From: Minwuia sp.
Lineage (GTDB): Bacteria > Pseudomonadota > Alphaproteobacteria > Minwuiales > Minwuiaceae
Assembly (NCBI GenBank): GCA_029210175.1
Contig: JARGPL010000040.1
Coordinates: forward strand, 42,866-106,865
Direction of reading: 5' to 3'
DNA length: 64,000 nt
Part shown: positions 26,344 through 34,507 of the stretch, piece by piece
Layout: each line of letters opens with the position of its first letter
Numbering within the stretch: position 1 is the stretch's first letter
Program-made: the position numbers and the translations under genes
The notes under the pieces: model-generated
Databases searched by the model: none
What the model was told of the DNA's origin: nothing
Seen by the model: only the letters and a program-made list of their open reading frames with translations

Positions 26344-26930
26344 CGGAACCTCCTGATTGCCGCTTCGGTCACGAGCATGTGCAGGACCTCATCGTAGGGT
26401 CCTTTCGGTATCCGGGGTACGTACTGCGTCTCATAGGCCATGCCAACCAGCTTGGGCCGATGCCCGCCATGACGCCACTGCGCGATCGTCCGGTCATAGA
26501 AACCACCGCCATAACCCAGGCGGTTGCCGTACCTGTCTGCCGCCACCAATGGAACCAGGACAACATCGGGGCGCATGACCGGCACGCGCGGTCCAGGTTC
26601 GCGGATTCCGAACGATGACACCACGAAGCGGATGCCGGGCCGGAAGCGTCTGAAAACCAGCGGCTGCCCCTGCCCCACCACAGCCGGAAGCCCCACGACC
26701 GCGCCGCGCCGGGCCAGGGTCCGCACCAGCCAGAGCGGGTCGACCTCCGTTCCGAAACCCGCAAAGATTCCGACACGCACTCCGCGCCAGTCGGGCCGCA
26801 GTTTCATCGCCTGCCGCAGCACGCCTCGCGCCCGCCAGACGGCATGGGCGCGGCGGCGGCGTTTCAGCACCTCCCGGCGCAGGTTTGCCTTGGCGGCAGT
26901 CGGGTTCGATTGGCGGGCGGCATCTGTCAT
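26340..26930 (-). CDS. 5-formyltetrahydrofolate cyclo-ligase
   Basis: A 196-residue ATP-dependent enzyme converting 5-formyl-THF to 5,10-methenyl-THF in one-carbon metabolism. Family motifs: basic N-terminal region with LRREVLKRRR, VGIFAGFGTEVDP, LVPLVAADRYGNRLGYGGGFYDR (nucleotide-binding loop) and GMAYETQYVPRIP near the C-terminus. It shares an ATGA overlap with the YmdB-type gene. In many proteobacteria 6S RNA lies beside this gene; the 82-base upstream gap here is too short for it. Confidence 0.93.
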   Translation of the reverse strand: MTDAARQSNPTAAKANLRREVLKRRRRAHAVWRARGVLRQAMKLRPDWRGVRVGIFAGFGTEVDPLWLVRTLARRGAVVGLPAVVGQGQPLVFRRFRPGIRFVVSSFGIREPGPRVPVMRPDVVLVPLVAADRYGNRLGYGGGFYDRTIAQWRHGGHRPKLVGMAYETQYVPRIPKGPYDEVLHMLVTEAAIRRFR

Positions 26931-27012
26931 CAGCGGATGATACTTCCTATATGTACCGAATGATCAATTCTGCGAAACCATACCGGCTCCCGAACATCAG
27001 CGGGAACCTGTC

Positions 27013-27762
27013 ATGAGCTATCTGTTCCTGGCTGGCTTCCTGCTCCTCGCCGCGCTCGTCGGCGGCAAGGCCATGCTGGATGCCGACCCGCGCAAGCTGG
27101 CACAGGGCATCCGCATAGGCGGCGGCGTCGCCCTTGGTGCCGTGGGGCTGTTCCTGTCCATCCGGGGGTTGTTCTTCATTGGGGCACCGATCGGTCTCTT
27201 CGGTCTCGGGCTGGCCGCGCGCGGTTTTGGCTGGCAGGGATTTCCCGGCGGGCTGGGCAGCCTGGGCGGCGGCAAGCGTGCGCCCTCCCCCGGCAGCACT
27301 TCAACGGTCCGCAGTGCACATCTTGAAATGACCCTGGACCATGACAGCGGGGACATGGCAGGCCGCGTCCTGAAGGGCGAACAGGCCGGTGCGGAACTGA
27401 CAACTCTCGACAGGGCAACATTGATCGGGCTCTGGCAGACCTGGTCATCCATCGACCCGGACGCGGCGCGGTTGCTCGAAAGTTATCTCGACAGGAACCT
27501 GGGCGACGACTGGCGTCCCGATGATCCTGCCGCAGGACCGGAGCGCGAAGCCGGCAACGAAAGAACGCCACCGGGCAGCAGAAGCGGTCCGATGACGGAG
27601 GCTGAGGCCCTGGCCATCCTTGAACTGGAACGGGGTGCCACGGCGGACCAGATTCGCCAGGCCCATCGCCGGCTGATGAAACAGGCCCATCCCGATCAGG
27701 GCGGCCCGACCTGGTACGCCGCGAAACTCAATGAAGCCAAGGATTTCCTGCTCGGAAGCTGA
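27013..27762 (+). CDS. Membrane-anchored J-domain protein (Tim14/DjlC-like)
   Basis: A 249-residue protein with hydrophobic segments at residues about 1-20 and 35-70 (VALGAVGLFLSIRGLFFIGA), a Gly-rich linker, a central charged region, and a short C-terminal J domain at about 195-249 with the HPD motif (RLMKQAHPDQGGP) that stimulates DnaK ATPase. The compact J domain ending AKLNEAKDFLLGS is the Tim14-like form common in Alphaproteobacteria. It is transcribed away from the cyclo-ligase with an 82-base divergent spacer. Confidence 0.88.
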   Translation: MSYLFLAGFLLLAALVGGKAMLDADPRKLAQGIRIGGGVALGAVGLFLSIRGLFFIGAPIGLFGLGLAARGFGWQGFPGGLGSLGGGKRAPSPGSTSTVRSAHLEMTLDHDSGDMAGRVLKGEQAGAELTTLDRATLIGLWQTWSSIDPDAARLLESYLDRNLGDDWRPDDPAAGPEREAGNERTPPGSRSGPMTEAEALAILELERGATADQIRQAHRRLMKQAHPDQGGPTWYAAKLNEAKDFLLGS

Positions 27763-27836
27763 CATGCATCCGACAAGCTTTCCGACGCGTTCCTGTCATG
27801 ATACTTGCCGCGCTGGGGAAACCAGAGGAGATGCCC

Positions 27837-29033
27837 ATGTCCGGCCCGCTTGAAGGACTGAAAGTCCTGGATATCGCGACCATCGTCGCTGCACCATTCA
27901 CCGCGACCCTGCTTGCCGATTATGGCGCAGACGTTGTGAAGGTCGAGATGCCGGGACCGGGCGATGGCCTGCGGTCCTTCCCCCCGTTCAAGGACGGCAA
28001 GGGGCTGTGGTGGAAAGTGGCCAACAGGGGCAAGCGGTTCGTGACCCTGGACCTGCGCAAGCCCGAAGGCCGCGACATGATGATCAGCATGCTACCGGAG
28101 TTCGATGTGCTGATCGAGAACTTCCGTCCCGGCACGCTGGACCGCTGGGGGCTCGACCGCGATACCCTCTGGGGTGCCAACAAGAGCCTGGTGATCCTGC
28201 GGGCGACCGCTTTCGGGCAGACCGGCCCCTATTCCCACAAGCCCGGCTTTGCGCGCATCTTCGAAGCCATGTCCGGACTGGCCTACATGTCCGGTGACGA
28301 AGATCGGTCGCCCATGCACAATGGCTATCCCATCGGTGATGCCATCGGCGGCCTGTTTGGTGCCGTGTCGGTACTGACAGCACTGCTGAGCCGTGCACGC
28401 AGCGGTGCGACGGATGGCGAAGAGATCGATCTGTCCCTGACGGAGGCCACTTACCGGCTGCTGGACAATCAGATCATCCAGTACGACCAGACCGGCATCG
28501 CACCGGAACGCACCGGCAACCGCAGCCAGTATTCGGCCCCGGCCAATGTCTATGCCACCAGCGATGGCCAGTACGTCACCCTGTCGGGCAGCACGCAGGC
28601 AACGTTCAAGGCCAATGCGCGGGCCATCGACCGCCCGGAACTGCTGGAGGATGAACGGTTCACGACCAACCCGGAGCGGTTCAAGCACCAGGCCCTGCTG
28701 GACCAGATATTCGGTGACTGGTTCGCGAGCCATACTCAGGAAGAAGCCCTTGCGGCGTTCGAGCGGGAGACGGGCACGCTGGCTCCGATCTATTCCGCTG
28801 AACAGATCGTCAACGACCCGCAGTTCCAGTCCCGCGAAGCGGTGATCTCTGTCCCCGATGCCGACTACGGCGAAGTACGCATGCAGGGGATCGTGCCGAA
28901 GTTCCGCAACAACCCCGGCGCCGTCCGTCACCCCGGAAAGGACATCGGTGCCGACAATGCCGACGTCTATGGCAAACTGCTCGGCCTTGATGCCGACGCA
29001 CTTGCTGAACTGAAGGACAAGGGCGTCATCTGA
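27837..29033 (+). CDS. Family III CoA-transferase (CaiB/BaiF type)
   Basis: A 398-residue enzyme that moves CoA between carboxylic acids. It has the N-terminal signature GLKVLDIATIVAAPFTATLLADYGADVVK and VEMPGPGDGLR, and the catalytic Asp is Asp168 in GYPIGDAIGG. Length and order match the family. ATG 27837 is preferred because GAGGAG sits six bases upstream; ATG 27831 is the alternative. The substrate is unknown, since the family covers carnitine, formyl-, succinyl- and other CoA donors. A strong hairpin follows the stop. Confidence 0.9.
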   Translation: MSGPLEGLKVLDIATIVAAPFTATLLADYGADVVKVEMPGPGDGLRSFPPFKDGKGLWWKVANRGKRFVTLDLRKPEGRDMMISMLPEFDVLIENFRPGTLDRWGLDRDTLWGANKSLVILRATAFGQTGPYSHKPGFARIFEAMSGLAYMSGDEDRSPMHNGYPIGDAIGGLFGAVSVLTALLSRARSGATDGEEIDLSLTEATYRLLDNQIIQYDQTGIAPERTGNRSQYSAPANVYATSDGQYVTLSGSTQATFKANARAIDRPELLEDERFTTNPERFKHQALLDQIFGDWFASHTQEEALAAFERETGTLAPIYSAEQIVNDPQFQSREAVISVPDADYGEVRMQGIVPKFRNNPGAVRHPGKDIGADNADVYGKLLGLDADALAELKDKGVI

Positions 29034-29057
29034 CACCCGGCTGAACAAGATGGAATC

Positions 29058-29094
29058 AAGGCCCGGCCCCGTCACATGACAGGGTCGGGCCCTT
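29058..29094 (+). terminator. Hairpin terminator after the CoA-transferase gene
   Basis: Arms AAGGCCCGGCCCC (29058-29070) and GGGTCGGGCCCTT (29082-29094) form a GC-rich stem with one bulge, followed by GTGTTT. It starts 24 bases after the stop codon. The U-run is short, so termination strength is uncertain. Confidence 0.7.
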
Positions 29095-29214
29095 GTGTTT
29101 CAGGGCCAGGCACGCGTGAAACAGCGACACGGGCGAAATGGTGGAACGCCTGACAGGATTTTCTGGCGGACAGAAACGGGTTAGGAACGTCAAGCATGAA
29201 CACTGGAGAGCCGC

Positions 29215-29688
29215 TTGGATTGTTCTATTGCCTTGCTCGCCGACCGGCAATCGGCCCTGACAGACCTCATCGAACTGTTCGTGGCCGAATGGACACCCTG
29301 GTACGGACCGCAGGGCCAGGGAAACGCGGAAGCTGATCTGGTCGCCTGCATGACCCGTGACCGCCTGCCGATTGCAGTGGTGGCACAGGACAGGGATGGA
29401 CGCGTGCTCGGGACCGCCGCGCTCAAGCAGGAATCACTCGGGGCCGAACTCGGCTACGGGCCGTGGCTGGCCGCCGTGGTGGTGGTCCCCGCCTGGCGTC
29501 GACAGGGCATTGGCTCCAACCTGATAAGCGCCGTTGAAGGACACGCGCGGGCGCTGGGTTTCGCCGAAATCTACACCTCGACCAACACCGCAAACGCGAT
29601 CATCGCGCGGCGGGGCTGGCAGCCGCTGAACCACACTGTGCAATCCATACGTGGGCCAATTTCAATCTTCCGACTGGCGCTCGGGTGA
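29215..29688 (+). CDS. GNAT-family acetyltransferase
   Basis: A 157-residue acyltransferase. The acetyl-CoA-binding motif A is AAVVVVPAWRRQGIGSNLI (R/Q-x-x-G-x-G), followed by the helix SAVEGHARALG and the C-terminal strand region YTSTNTANAIIARRGWQPL. The start is TTG at 29215 with GGAGAG about five bases upstream; no better ATG exists in this frame. The substrate cannot be told from sequence. It stands alone between two operons. Confidence 0.8.
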   Translation: MDCSIALLADRQSALTDLIELFVAEWTPWYGPQGQGNAEADLVACMTRDRLPIAVVAQDRDGRVLGTAALKQESLGAELGYGPWLAAVVVVPAWRRQGIGSNLISAVEGHARALGFAEIYTSTNTANAIIARRGWQPLNHTVQSIRGPISIFRLALG

Positions 29689-30019
29689 GCCTGTGCCGGT
29701 CATGCCGGCGCACCTGATGGCAGACCCTCGGCAGTGCCGCGCGTCCGCCGGTTGATCCGCACGCAGCCGGCGGCCCTGCCGATCCGGCACCATTGCCGGC
29801 ACTTTCCGCCGCCAGATCACGACCGCCAGCAGGTACACGACCGCCAGCGTCCAGGCGAGGCGTTCCGTCGGCACAGCGTGTCGCGTGGGCTGATCCCTGA
29901 ATTGCGGATACGGTATTTTTACAACTAACACGTCTGTTTATGGTTGCATTTGGTGTATATGCGTATATTTATACCGCTATTAGGGCATATAACCCGCAAA
30001 CGTGAAAGGAGCCTCCACA
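29689..30019. other. Spacer with A/T-rich tract before phage-like genes
   Basis: No gene is seen in these 331 bases. Positions about 29910-29990 are sharply A/T-rich compared with the surroundings (for example GTATATGCGTATATTTATAC) and lie just upstream of the small phage-like gene set, so they may hold its promoter or mark the border of acquired DNA. The rest looks unremarkable. Confidence 0.4.
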
Positions 30020-30118
30020 ATGACTGACATCTCCGCCTGGCTGCCCCTCTGCACCTTCATCACAGGTGTTGTCCTGGGTGTCATCGGTGCACGACACATG
30101 GACACCCCCCATGCCTGA
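30020..30118 (+). CDS. 32-residue single-pass membrane peptide of the phage-like set
   Basis: Reads MTDISAWLPLCTFITGVVLG and continues with VIGARHM to a stop at 30116-30118. One hydrophobic segment (residues 8-24) would span the membrane. AAAGGAG lies about eight bases before the ATG, a strong ribosome site, and the stop overlaps the next gene's start region by eight bases. No family is recognised. Calling it real rests on the ribosome site, the overlap and the operon-like arrangement with the two phage-like genes. Confidence 0.5.
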   Translation: MTDISAWLPLCTFITGVVLGVIGARHMDTPHA

Positions 30119-30311
30119 GGAGGATCTGCCCCGCTGTTTCGCCCGCTGTTTCCGCGGCACGGACGGGGACGTTGCCCTGCGACACCTGCGGCGCATCAGC
30201 CTTGATATCGCCACTGGACCCGACGTCACCGATGCGCGCCTGCGCCACCTGGAGGGCCAGCGTTTCATGGCCAACCAGATCATCACCCTTGTTGAAAGAG
30301 GAAGAAAATGA
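30111..30311 (+). CDS. Bbp19-like phage protein
   Basis: A 66-residue protein of the type named after Bordetella phage BPP-1 Bbp19. The recognisable core is FARCFRGTDGDVALRHLRRI followed by LRHLEGQRFMANQIITLVERG. The ATG at 30111 is used because the family begins here; the frame is open upstream but overlaps the small membrane peptide. Its stop overlaps the next gene as ATGA (30308-30311). The exact role of these proteins is not established; they occur among virion-assembly genes. Confidence 0.7.
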   Translation: MPEEDLPRCFARCFRGTDGDVALRHLRRISLDIATGPDVTDARLRHLEGQRFMANQIITLVERGRK

Positions 30312-31102
30312 CTGACAGCCTGATCGACTATGCATCTGCATCCGGCGACGACACTCCCCGGGATGTGTCGCCGCCACCCGCAGCCCCGAAAGGCGCGGAC
30401 ACCTATCGCTACACCCTGGATGGAGCCACGCATGACGTCCCGGTAAATTTCTGGGACCCTGACACGCAGACACTGCGCCTCGGGTCCCTTCTGAAGAGCC
30501 ATGGTGACCTGCGCACACGCATGGGGCAGCAGCAGAAGGCACCGGAGAGCTACGAAATCCAGCTGCCCGATGATCTGAAGGACGCTATGACCGCCAACCC
30601 CGATGATCCGCTGGCGAAGTCGGCGATGGACTGGGCCAGGAAACACGGCCTGTCGCAGGAAGCGTTCAATGAACTGGCGGAAGCGTTCTTCCGCAATGAA
30701 GCCGGGGCCTTCGATGCCGACGCCTATCGCACCGATCAGCTTCAGGCACTTGAAGAGCACTTGGGTGGCAAGGCCGAGCATGTGCGCCAGGAAGTCGGAC
30801 AATGGTTCGGCGCGCTGATGGGGCAGGATTTCAAGGACGACCCCGAGTTGCTGGCTGCAGCCGAGGATCTGGCCGCCGACGCGCGTGGGGTCCTGCTGCT
30901 GAAGACCTTGCGGGACCGCCTGACCGAGCGCGGTGTGCCCGACACCCGCGGCGGAGAGTCCGGTCGTGCAACCGATGATGAGGCGAGCCTGCGCCGATTG
31001 CAGGCGTCCGACGCCTATCAGCGCGAAGGGCATCCTGACCACGCGACTGTTGTCCGCCGGGTACAGGAAGGCTGGGCCCGCGTCGCCCGGAGCGGCAGCT
31101 GA
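30308..31102 (+). CDS. Phage capsid-assembly (scaffold)-like protein
   Basis: A 264-residue acidic protein resembling podovirus scaffold/capsid-assembly proteins. It has a Pro-rich N-terminus (PPPAAPKGADTYRY), a block KAPESYEIQLPDDLKDAM, and long helices (LQALEEHLGGKAEHVRQEVG, ASLRRLQASDAYQREGHPDH). Scaffolds of this kind guide capsid shell formation and are then lost. No capsid, portal, terminase or tail gene lies nearby, so this is an orphan or a remnant. The frame is intact. The call rests on motif and composition resemblance plus the Bbp19-like neighbour. Confidence 0.6.
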   Translation: MTDSLIDYASASGDDTPRDVSPPPAAPKGADTYRYTLDGATHDVPVNFWDPDTQTLRLGSLLKSHGDLRTRMGQQQKAPESYEIQLPDDLKDAMTANPDDPLAKSAMDWARKHGLSQEAFNELAEAFFRNEAGAFDADAYRTDQLQALEEHLGGKAEHVRQEVGQWFGALMGQDFKDDPELLAAAEDLAADARGVLLLKTLRDRLTERGVPDTRGGESGRATDDEASLRRLQASDAYQREGHPDHATVVRRVQEGWARVARSGS

Positions 31103-31106
31103 CCTG

Positions 31107-31472
31107 TCAGTGGTCGCCTGAGACAGACAGGGCTTCGCGCACCTTGGCGTCGAAGCCCTGAAGAACGCGGGGGCCACGCGTGAAAACGGGCCGCCGGATG
31201 AGCGCCGGGTACGCCAGCGCCAGGTCGATGGTCCCCTCCTTACCATCGGCCTGCGCCTGTTCGTCCCCCGAAAGCCCCCGCCAGGTGGTGCCGCGACGGT
31301 TGATCAGTTTCTCCCCGATCGTCGCGGCCCATCGCTCCACGTCCGAACGATCCAGACCGTCACTGCGTACATCGACGAACTGGTACGCGATACCCTCCGC
31401 ATCCAGCCACTTCCGCGCCTTGCGACAGGTGTCGCAGTTCTTCAGGCCATGAACCTGCCACATATCACTCAT
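31107..31472 (-). CDS. Spx/MgsR (ArsC-like) family protein
   Basis: A 121-residue thioredoxin-fold protein. The N-terminus VHGLKNCDTCRKARKWLDAE carries the CxxC of the ArsC/Spx/YffB group, followed by the typical LINRRGTTWRGL (ArsC-type N-R-x-x-x-x-x-R/K-x-L). ATG 31472 is chosen because AGGGGAG precedes it and the protein then begins as in the family. In proteobacteria this group is mostly uncharacterised, with glutathione-dependent reductase activity suggested. The stop is only four bases from that of the phage-like gene, so the two converge. Confidence 0.85.
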   Translation of the reverse strand: MSDMWQVHGLKNCDTCRKARKWLDAEGIAYQFVDVRSDGLDRSDVERWAATIGEKLINRRGTTWRGLSGDEQAQADGKEGTIDLALAYPALIRRPVFTRGPRVLQGFDAKVREALSVSGDH

Positions 31473-31555
31473 TCTCCCCTGCGCGCTTTGCTTTCGAGCG
31501 GAACCTGACCCCAGAATAGATTCCATCAGGGAAACCTTGGGGGAGGTCCAGCGTC

Positions 31556-33162
31556 ATGACAATCCATGATCCGCGCATTCCGTCGGCAAATGCGTGCGTG
31601 GTCGGTGCCATGCTGGGCCGCCAGGCGCGTGCGCAGCCCGACAAGATCTTTGTCATCTTCGAGGACGGGTCACGCTGGACCTATGCGGAAACCCTGCATC
31701 ATGTGGCGAAGGCTGCGGCCGGTCTGCGGGCCCTGGGCGTTCAGCAGGGCGACCACGTCCTGTCATGGCTGCCGAACGGGCGGGAAGCCCTGTTGACGTG
31801 ATTTGGCCTCAACATGCTGGGTGCCGTCTATGTAACCGTGAACACGAGCTATCGCGGCGGGCTGCTGGAACATGTGGTGGCGTTGTCCGATGCGAAACTG
31901 ATGGTCGTGCATGCCCAGCTGATGCCCCGTCTCGCAGATGTGGCCCACGCGGCACTGACCGACCTGGTTCTGGTCGGCGATGTGGACAGCAACGTGCCTG
32001 CCGGACTGACCGCGCATCCGTTCGAAGTGCTGGAGAAGGTGCAGCCGCATTCCGAAGCCGTTGACGTTGCGCCGTGGGATACGCAGTACATCATCTTCAC
32101 ATCCGGCACGACGGGACCGTCGAAGGCCGTCCTGCATCCTTCATCCAGGCGCACAGCATGGGCTGCGAGGCCTATGACTTCCTGACCGGCGATGACCGGG
32201 TTCTGGTCAACCTGCCCCTGTTCCATGTGGGCGGCACGATCTTCGTCTACGTCATGCTTGCCAAGGGCGGGTCGGTGGTGATCGAGGACAGTTTCCGCAC
32301 CGATGGTTTCTGGGAATCCGTGCGGCGCAATGGCGTGACCAGCACATGCCTGGTCGGGGCAATGACCCCATTCCTGCTGAAACTGCCCCCCGGCAATCGC
32401 GACCGCGACCACACCATGCGGACCATCGTCACCATCCCCTGGAACGAGGATTCGCTGGCGGTGGGGCAGCGCTATGGCATCGACATGTACACCGGCTTCA
32501 ACATGACCAAGATATCGTCGCCGATCACGTCGGAGGCCAATCCCCCCAGCATCGGCACCTGCGGGACCGCACGCGCCGGGGTCGAGGTGCGGGTGGTGGA
32601 CGAAAACGATTGCGAGGTGCCGCCGGGCACGGTGGGGGAGCTGATTGTCAGGAACGACCGGCCCTGGGCGATGAACCACGGTCATCACAAGAACCCGGAA
32701 GCAACGGCGAAGGCCTGGCGCAACGGCTGGTTCCATACCGGTGACGGTTTTCGCTATGACGAGAAGGGCCATTTCTATTTCGTCGACCGCATCAAGGATG
32801 CGATCCGGCGGCGCGGGGAGAACATATCCTCGTTCGAAGTGGAATCCGAAGTCACCCAGTTCCCGGCCATTCGCGAAGCGGCCGCCATTCCGGTCCCGTC
32901 AGAGATGAACGAGGACGAGGTAATGGTGGTCGTCGCGCCATCACCGGGAGAGACAATCGACCCGGAGGCGCTGTTCCGCTTTCTGGAACCCCGCATGACG
33001 CACTTCATGCTGCCGCGCTATGTCCGCATTGTTGACGACCTGCCCAAGACCCCGACCCAGAAGGTGTAGAAGGTCAAGCTGCGAGAGGACGGGAGCACCG
33101 CCGAAACGTGGGACCGCGAAGCAGCCGGCATCAAGGTGAAACGCGAGAAAATCGGCACCTGA
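31556..33162 (+). pseudogene. Decayed AMP-binding acyl-CoA synthetase gene
   Basis: A remnant of an ATP-dependent acyl-CoA ligase. The parts line up in order: the N-domain from the ATG at 31556 (GGGGGAGG upstream), the P-loop TSGTTGPSKAVL, then FHVGGTIFVYVMLAKGG, the motif GWFHTGDGFRYDEKGHFYFV, RIKDAIRRRGENISSFEVE and the tail TPTQKV. Three lesions break it: TGA at 31799-31801 where Trp is expected (LLT-W-FGLN), a one-base loss near 32135-32140 that shifts the frame, and TAG at 33067-33069 where Gln is expected (QKV-Q-KVKL). The restored frame ends at 33162. Three separate lesions make sequence error unlikely. An intact relative is at 39414-40961. Confidence 0.9.
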
Positions 33163-33224
33163 AGCGTTCAATTGTCAGGTGTCATCACCGGCGCGCGTCA
33201 CCTCGCATCGAAGCCCGCGTCGGC

Positions 33225-34202
33225 TCAGTTCTCCATCTGGCGTTCGGCACGATACTCGCTGGGGGACAGACCGGTGACATTGCGGAACGCACGGCTGAAA
33301 TGGGCCGGGTCGGAGAAACCTATCGAGAACGCGATGGAGGCTATGGAGAGGCCCCGGCGGGTCGGGTCGAGAAGGCGCCGCTGCGCGGTGGCAATCCGGC
33401 GGGCGCGAATGACGCCTGAAAGGGTCTCCCCCCGTTCCGCAAACATCTTCTGGATATAGCGCTCCGACAGGCCAAGCTCCGTCGCGAGCGTGCCCGGGCC
33501 CAGCGCCTCATCATCCAGCCGGTTCTCGATGGCACGCATGATGCGGCGAAGGTGCGCCAGGCGAACCGAGCTCTCGTTGCTCTTGCGCGCATCGACCGGC
33601 GCGGTCAGGGCCAGCGCCAGCAGATCAAGCAGATGCGGTGCCATGGCCGCCGCCGAATCCGGGTCAAGATCATCACGCTGCCGGATGAGCGAATGGGTGA
33701 AATCAACGAACACGCGGACCAGCGGCGCCTGACCATTGCAGGGCTGGGCAACCAGATCGTCGATCATGGGAATACGGTCCCGCATCGTCGGGCCGTCGAC
33801 ACGCAGGGTGAACAGGCTGTTCGCCGTGCCCTGCTGGTACTGATAGGTATCCGCCGTCGCAATGACTGTCAGATCGCCGGCGGCCAGTTCAGCCTCCCGC
33901 CCCGCCTGACGCAGGCTGACCCGGTCACCCATCGGTATGGGCAGGAAATAGAAGTCGCCGCCACAATCACTCAGGTGTTCCTTGCGGCGGAACACATTCA
34001 TCGGATCGCTGTCGATGGCACCAAAGCGGATACCCGGGATATCGAAGAAGCCAAATCGTCCGTTGGCGAACCCGCTTCCGGCGTCCGTCAGATCCAGAGC
34101 ATACCAATATTCGTTCAGTGCATCTGCCCATGCACCAAGGCGATTGCCCGAGGGAAGTTCGGAAACATCGATCGTCCGAGGCCTTACCAGTTCCGTATTC
34201 AT
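33225..34202 (-). CDS. AraC-family transcriptional regulator
   Basis: A 325-residue regulator. The C-terminal ~100 residues form the double helix-turn-helix domain: LRRIMRAIENRLDD, GTLATELGLSERYIQKMFAERG, then SIASIAFSIGFSDPAHFSRAF and FRNVTGLSPSEYR. The N-terminal ~200 residues resemble the AraC-binding-like cupin domain (RPRTIDVSELPSGNRLGAW). ATG 34202 begins the recognisable protein; its ribosome site is weak. It is divergent from hyuB-hyuA across 305 bases, so it is a plausible regulator of those genes. The effector is unknown. Confidence 0.88.
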   Translation of the reverse strand: MNTELVRPRTIDVSELPSGNRLGAWADALNEYWYALDLTDAGSGFANGRFGFFDIPGIRFGAIDSDPMNVFRRKEHLSDCGGDFYFLPIPMGDRVSLRQAGREAELAAGDLTVIATADTYQYQQGTANSLFTLRVDGPTMRDRIPMIDDLVAQPCNGQAPLVRVFVDFTHSLIRQRDDLDPDSAAAMAPHLLDLLALALTAPVDARKSNESSVRLAHLRRIMRAIENRLDDEALGPGTLATELGLSERYIQKMFAERGETLSGVIRARRIATAQRRLLDPTRRGLSIASIAFSIGFSDPAHFSRAFRNVTGLSPSEYRAERQMEN

Positions 34203-34507
34203 GCCTGCATCGACTCCTTCACGAGATCGCCCAAAAAATGAACAGCCCCAAGAACGGCCCAAAAAACGATCATGCAGCACCCTGCGAAGCCAGACCAATC
34301 TTCTGTTTCAATGACCACCATAGGCATCACCAATCCGCTTGCGCGGCACACGATTGGCCCGACGAAAATGCCAGCGGGACGGGCATGATAGCCGCCCGAC
34401 AAGGTTTTGGCGACGTGGTGGCCAGATGCGGACCAATTGCCCCCTGCCGCAACCCCGTCTTGCCGATAGTCTGGCAGCCTTGAAAACTTGCGCCGGGGGA
34501 TCGGACG
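34203..34507. other. Divergent spacer between AraC-type gene and hyuB
   Basis: No gene is seen in these 305 bases. The spacer carries the start signals of both flanking genes, including CGGGGGAT about nine bases before the hyuB TTG. It should contain the AraC-type protein's binding sites, but I could not pick out a convincing direct repeat pair. Confidence 0.4.

Noticed and set aside
26931..27012. 6S RNA beside the cyclo-ligase gene
   Set aside because: The spacer is only 82 bases and shows no long rod-like pairing.
31103..31131. CCTGTC/GACAGG pair as a terminator between converging genes
   Set aside because: Only six pairs with a long loop and inside the end of the Spx/ArsC-like gene; too weak to call.
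29969..31246. Open frame of 425 residues on the minus strand
   Set aside because: It lies opposite the phage-like trio, which has ribosome sites and ATGA overlaps; the antisense frame is Arg/Ser-rich and has no homology.
31799..31801. Possible stop-codon readthrough or selenocysteine at the in-frame TGA
   Set aside because: The position is a conserved Trp, and a frameshift and a TAG occur later in the same gene, so decay explains it better.
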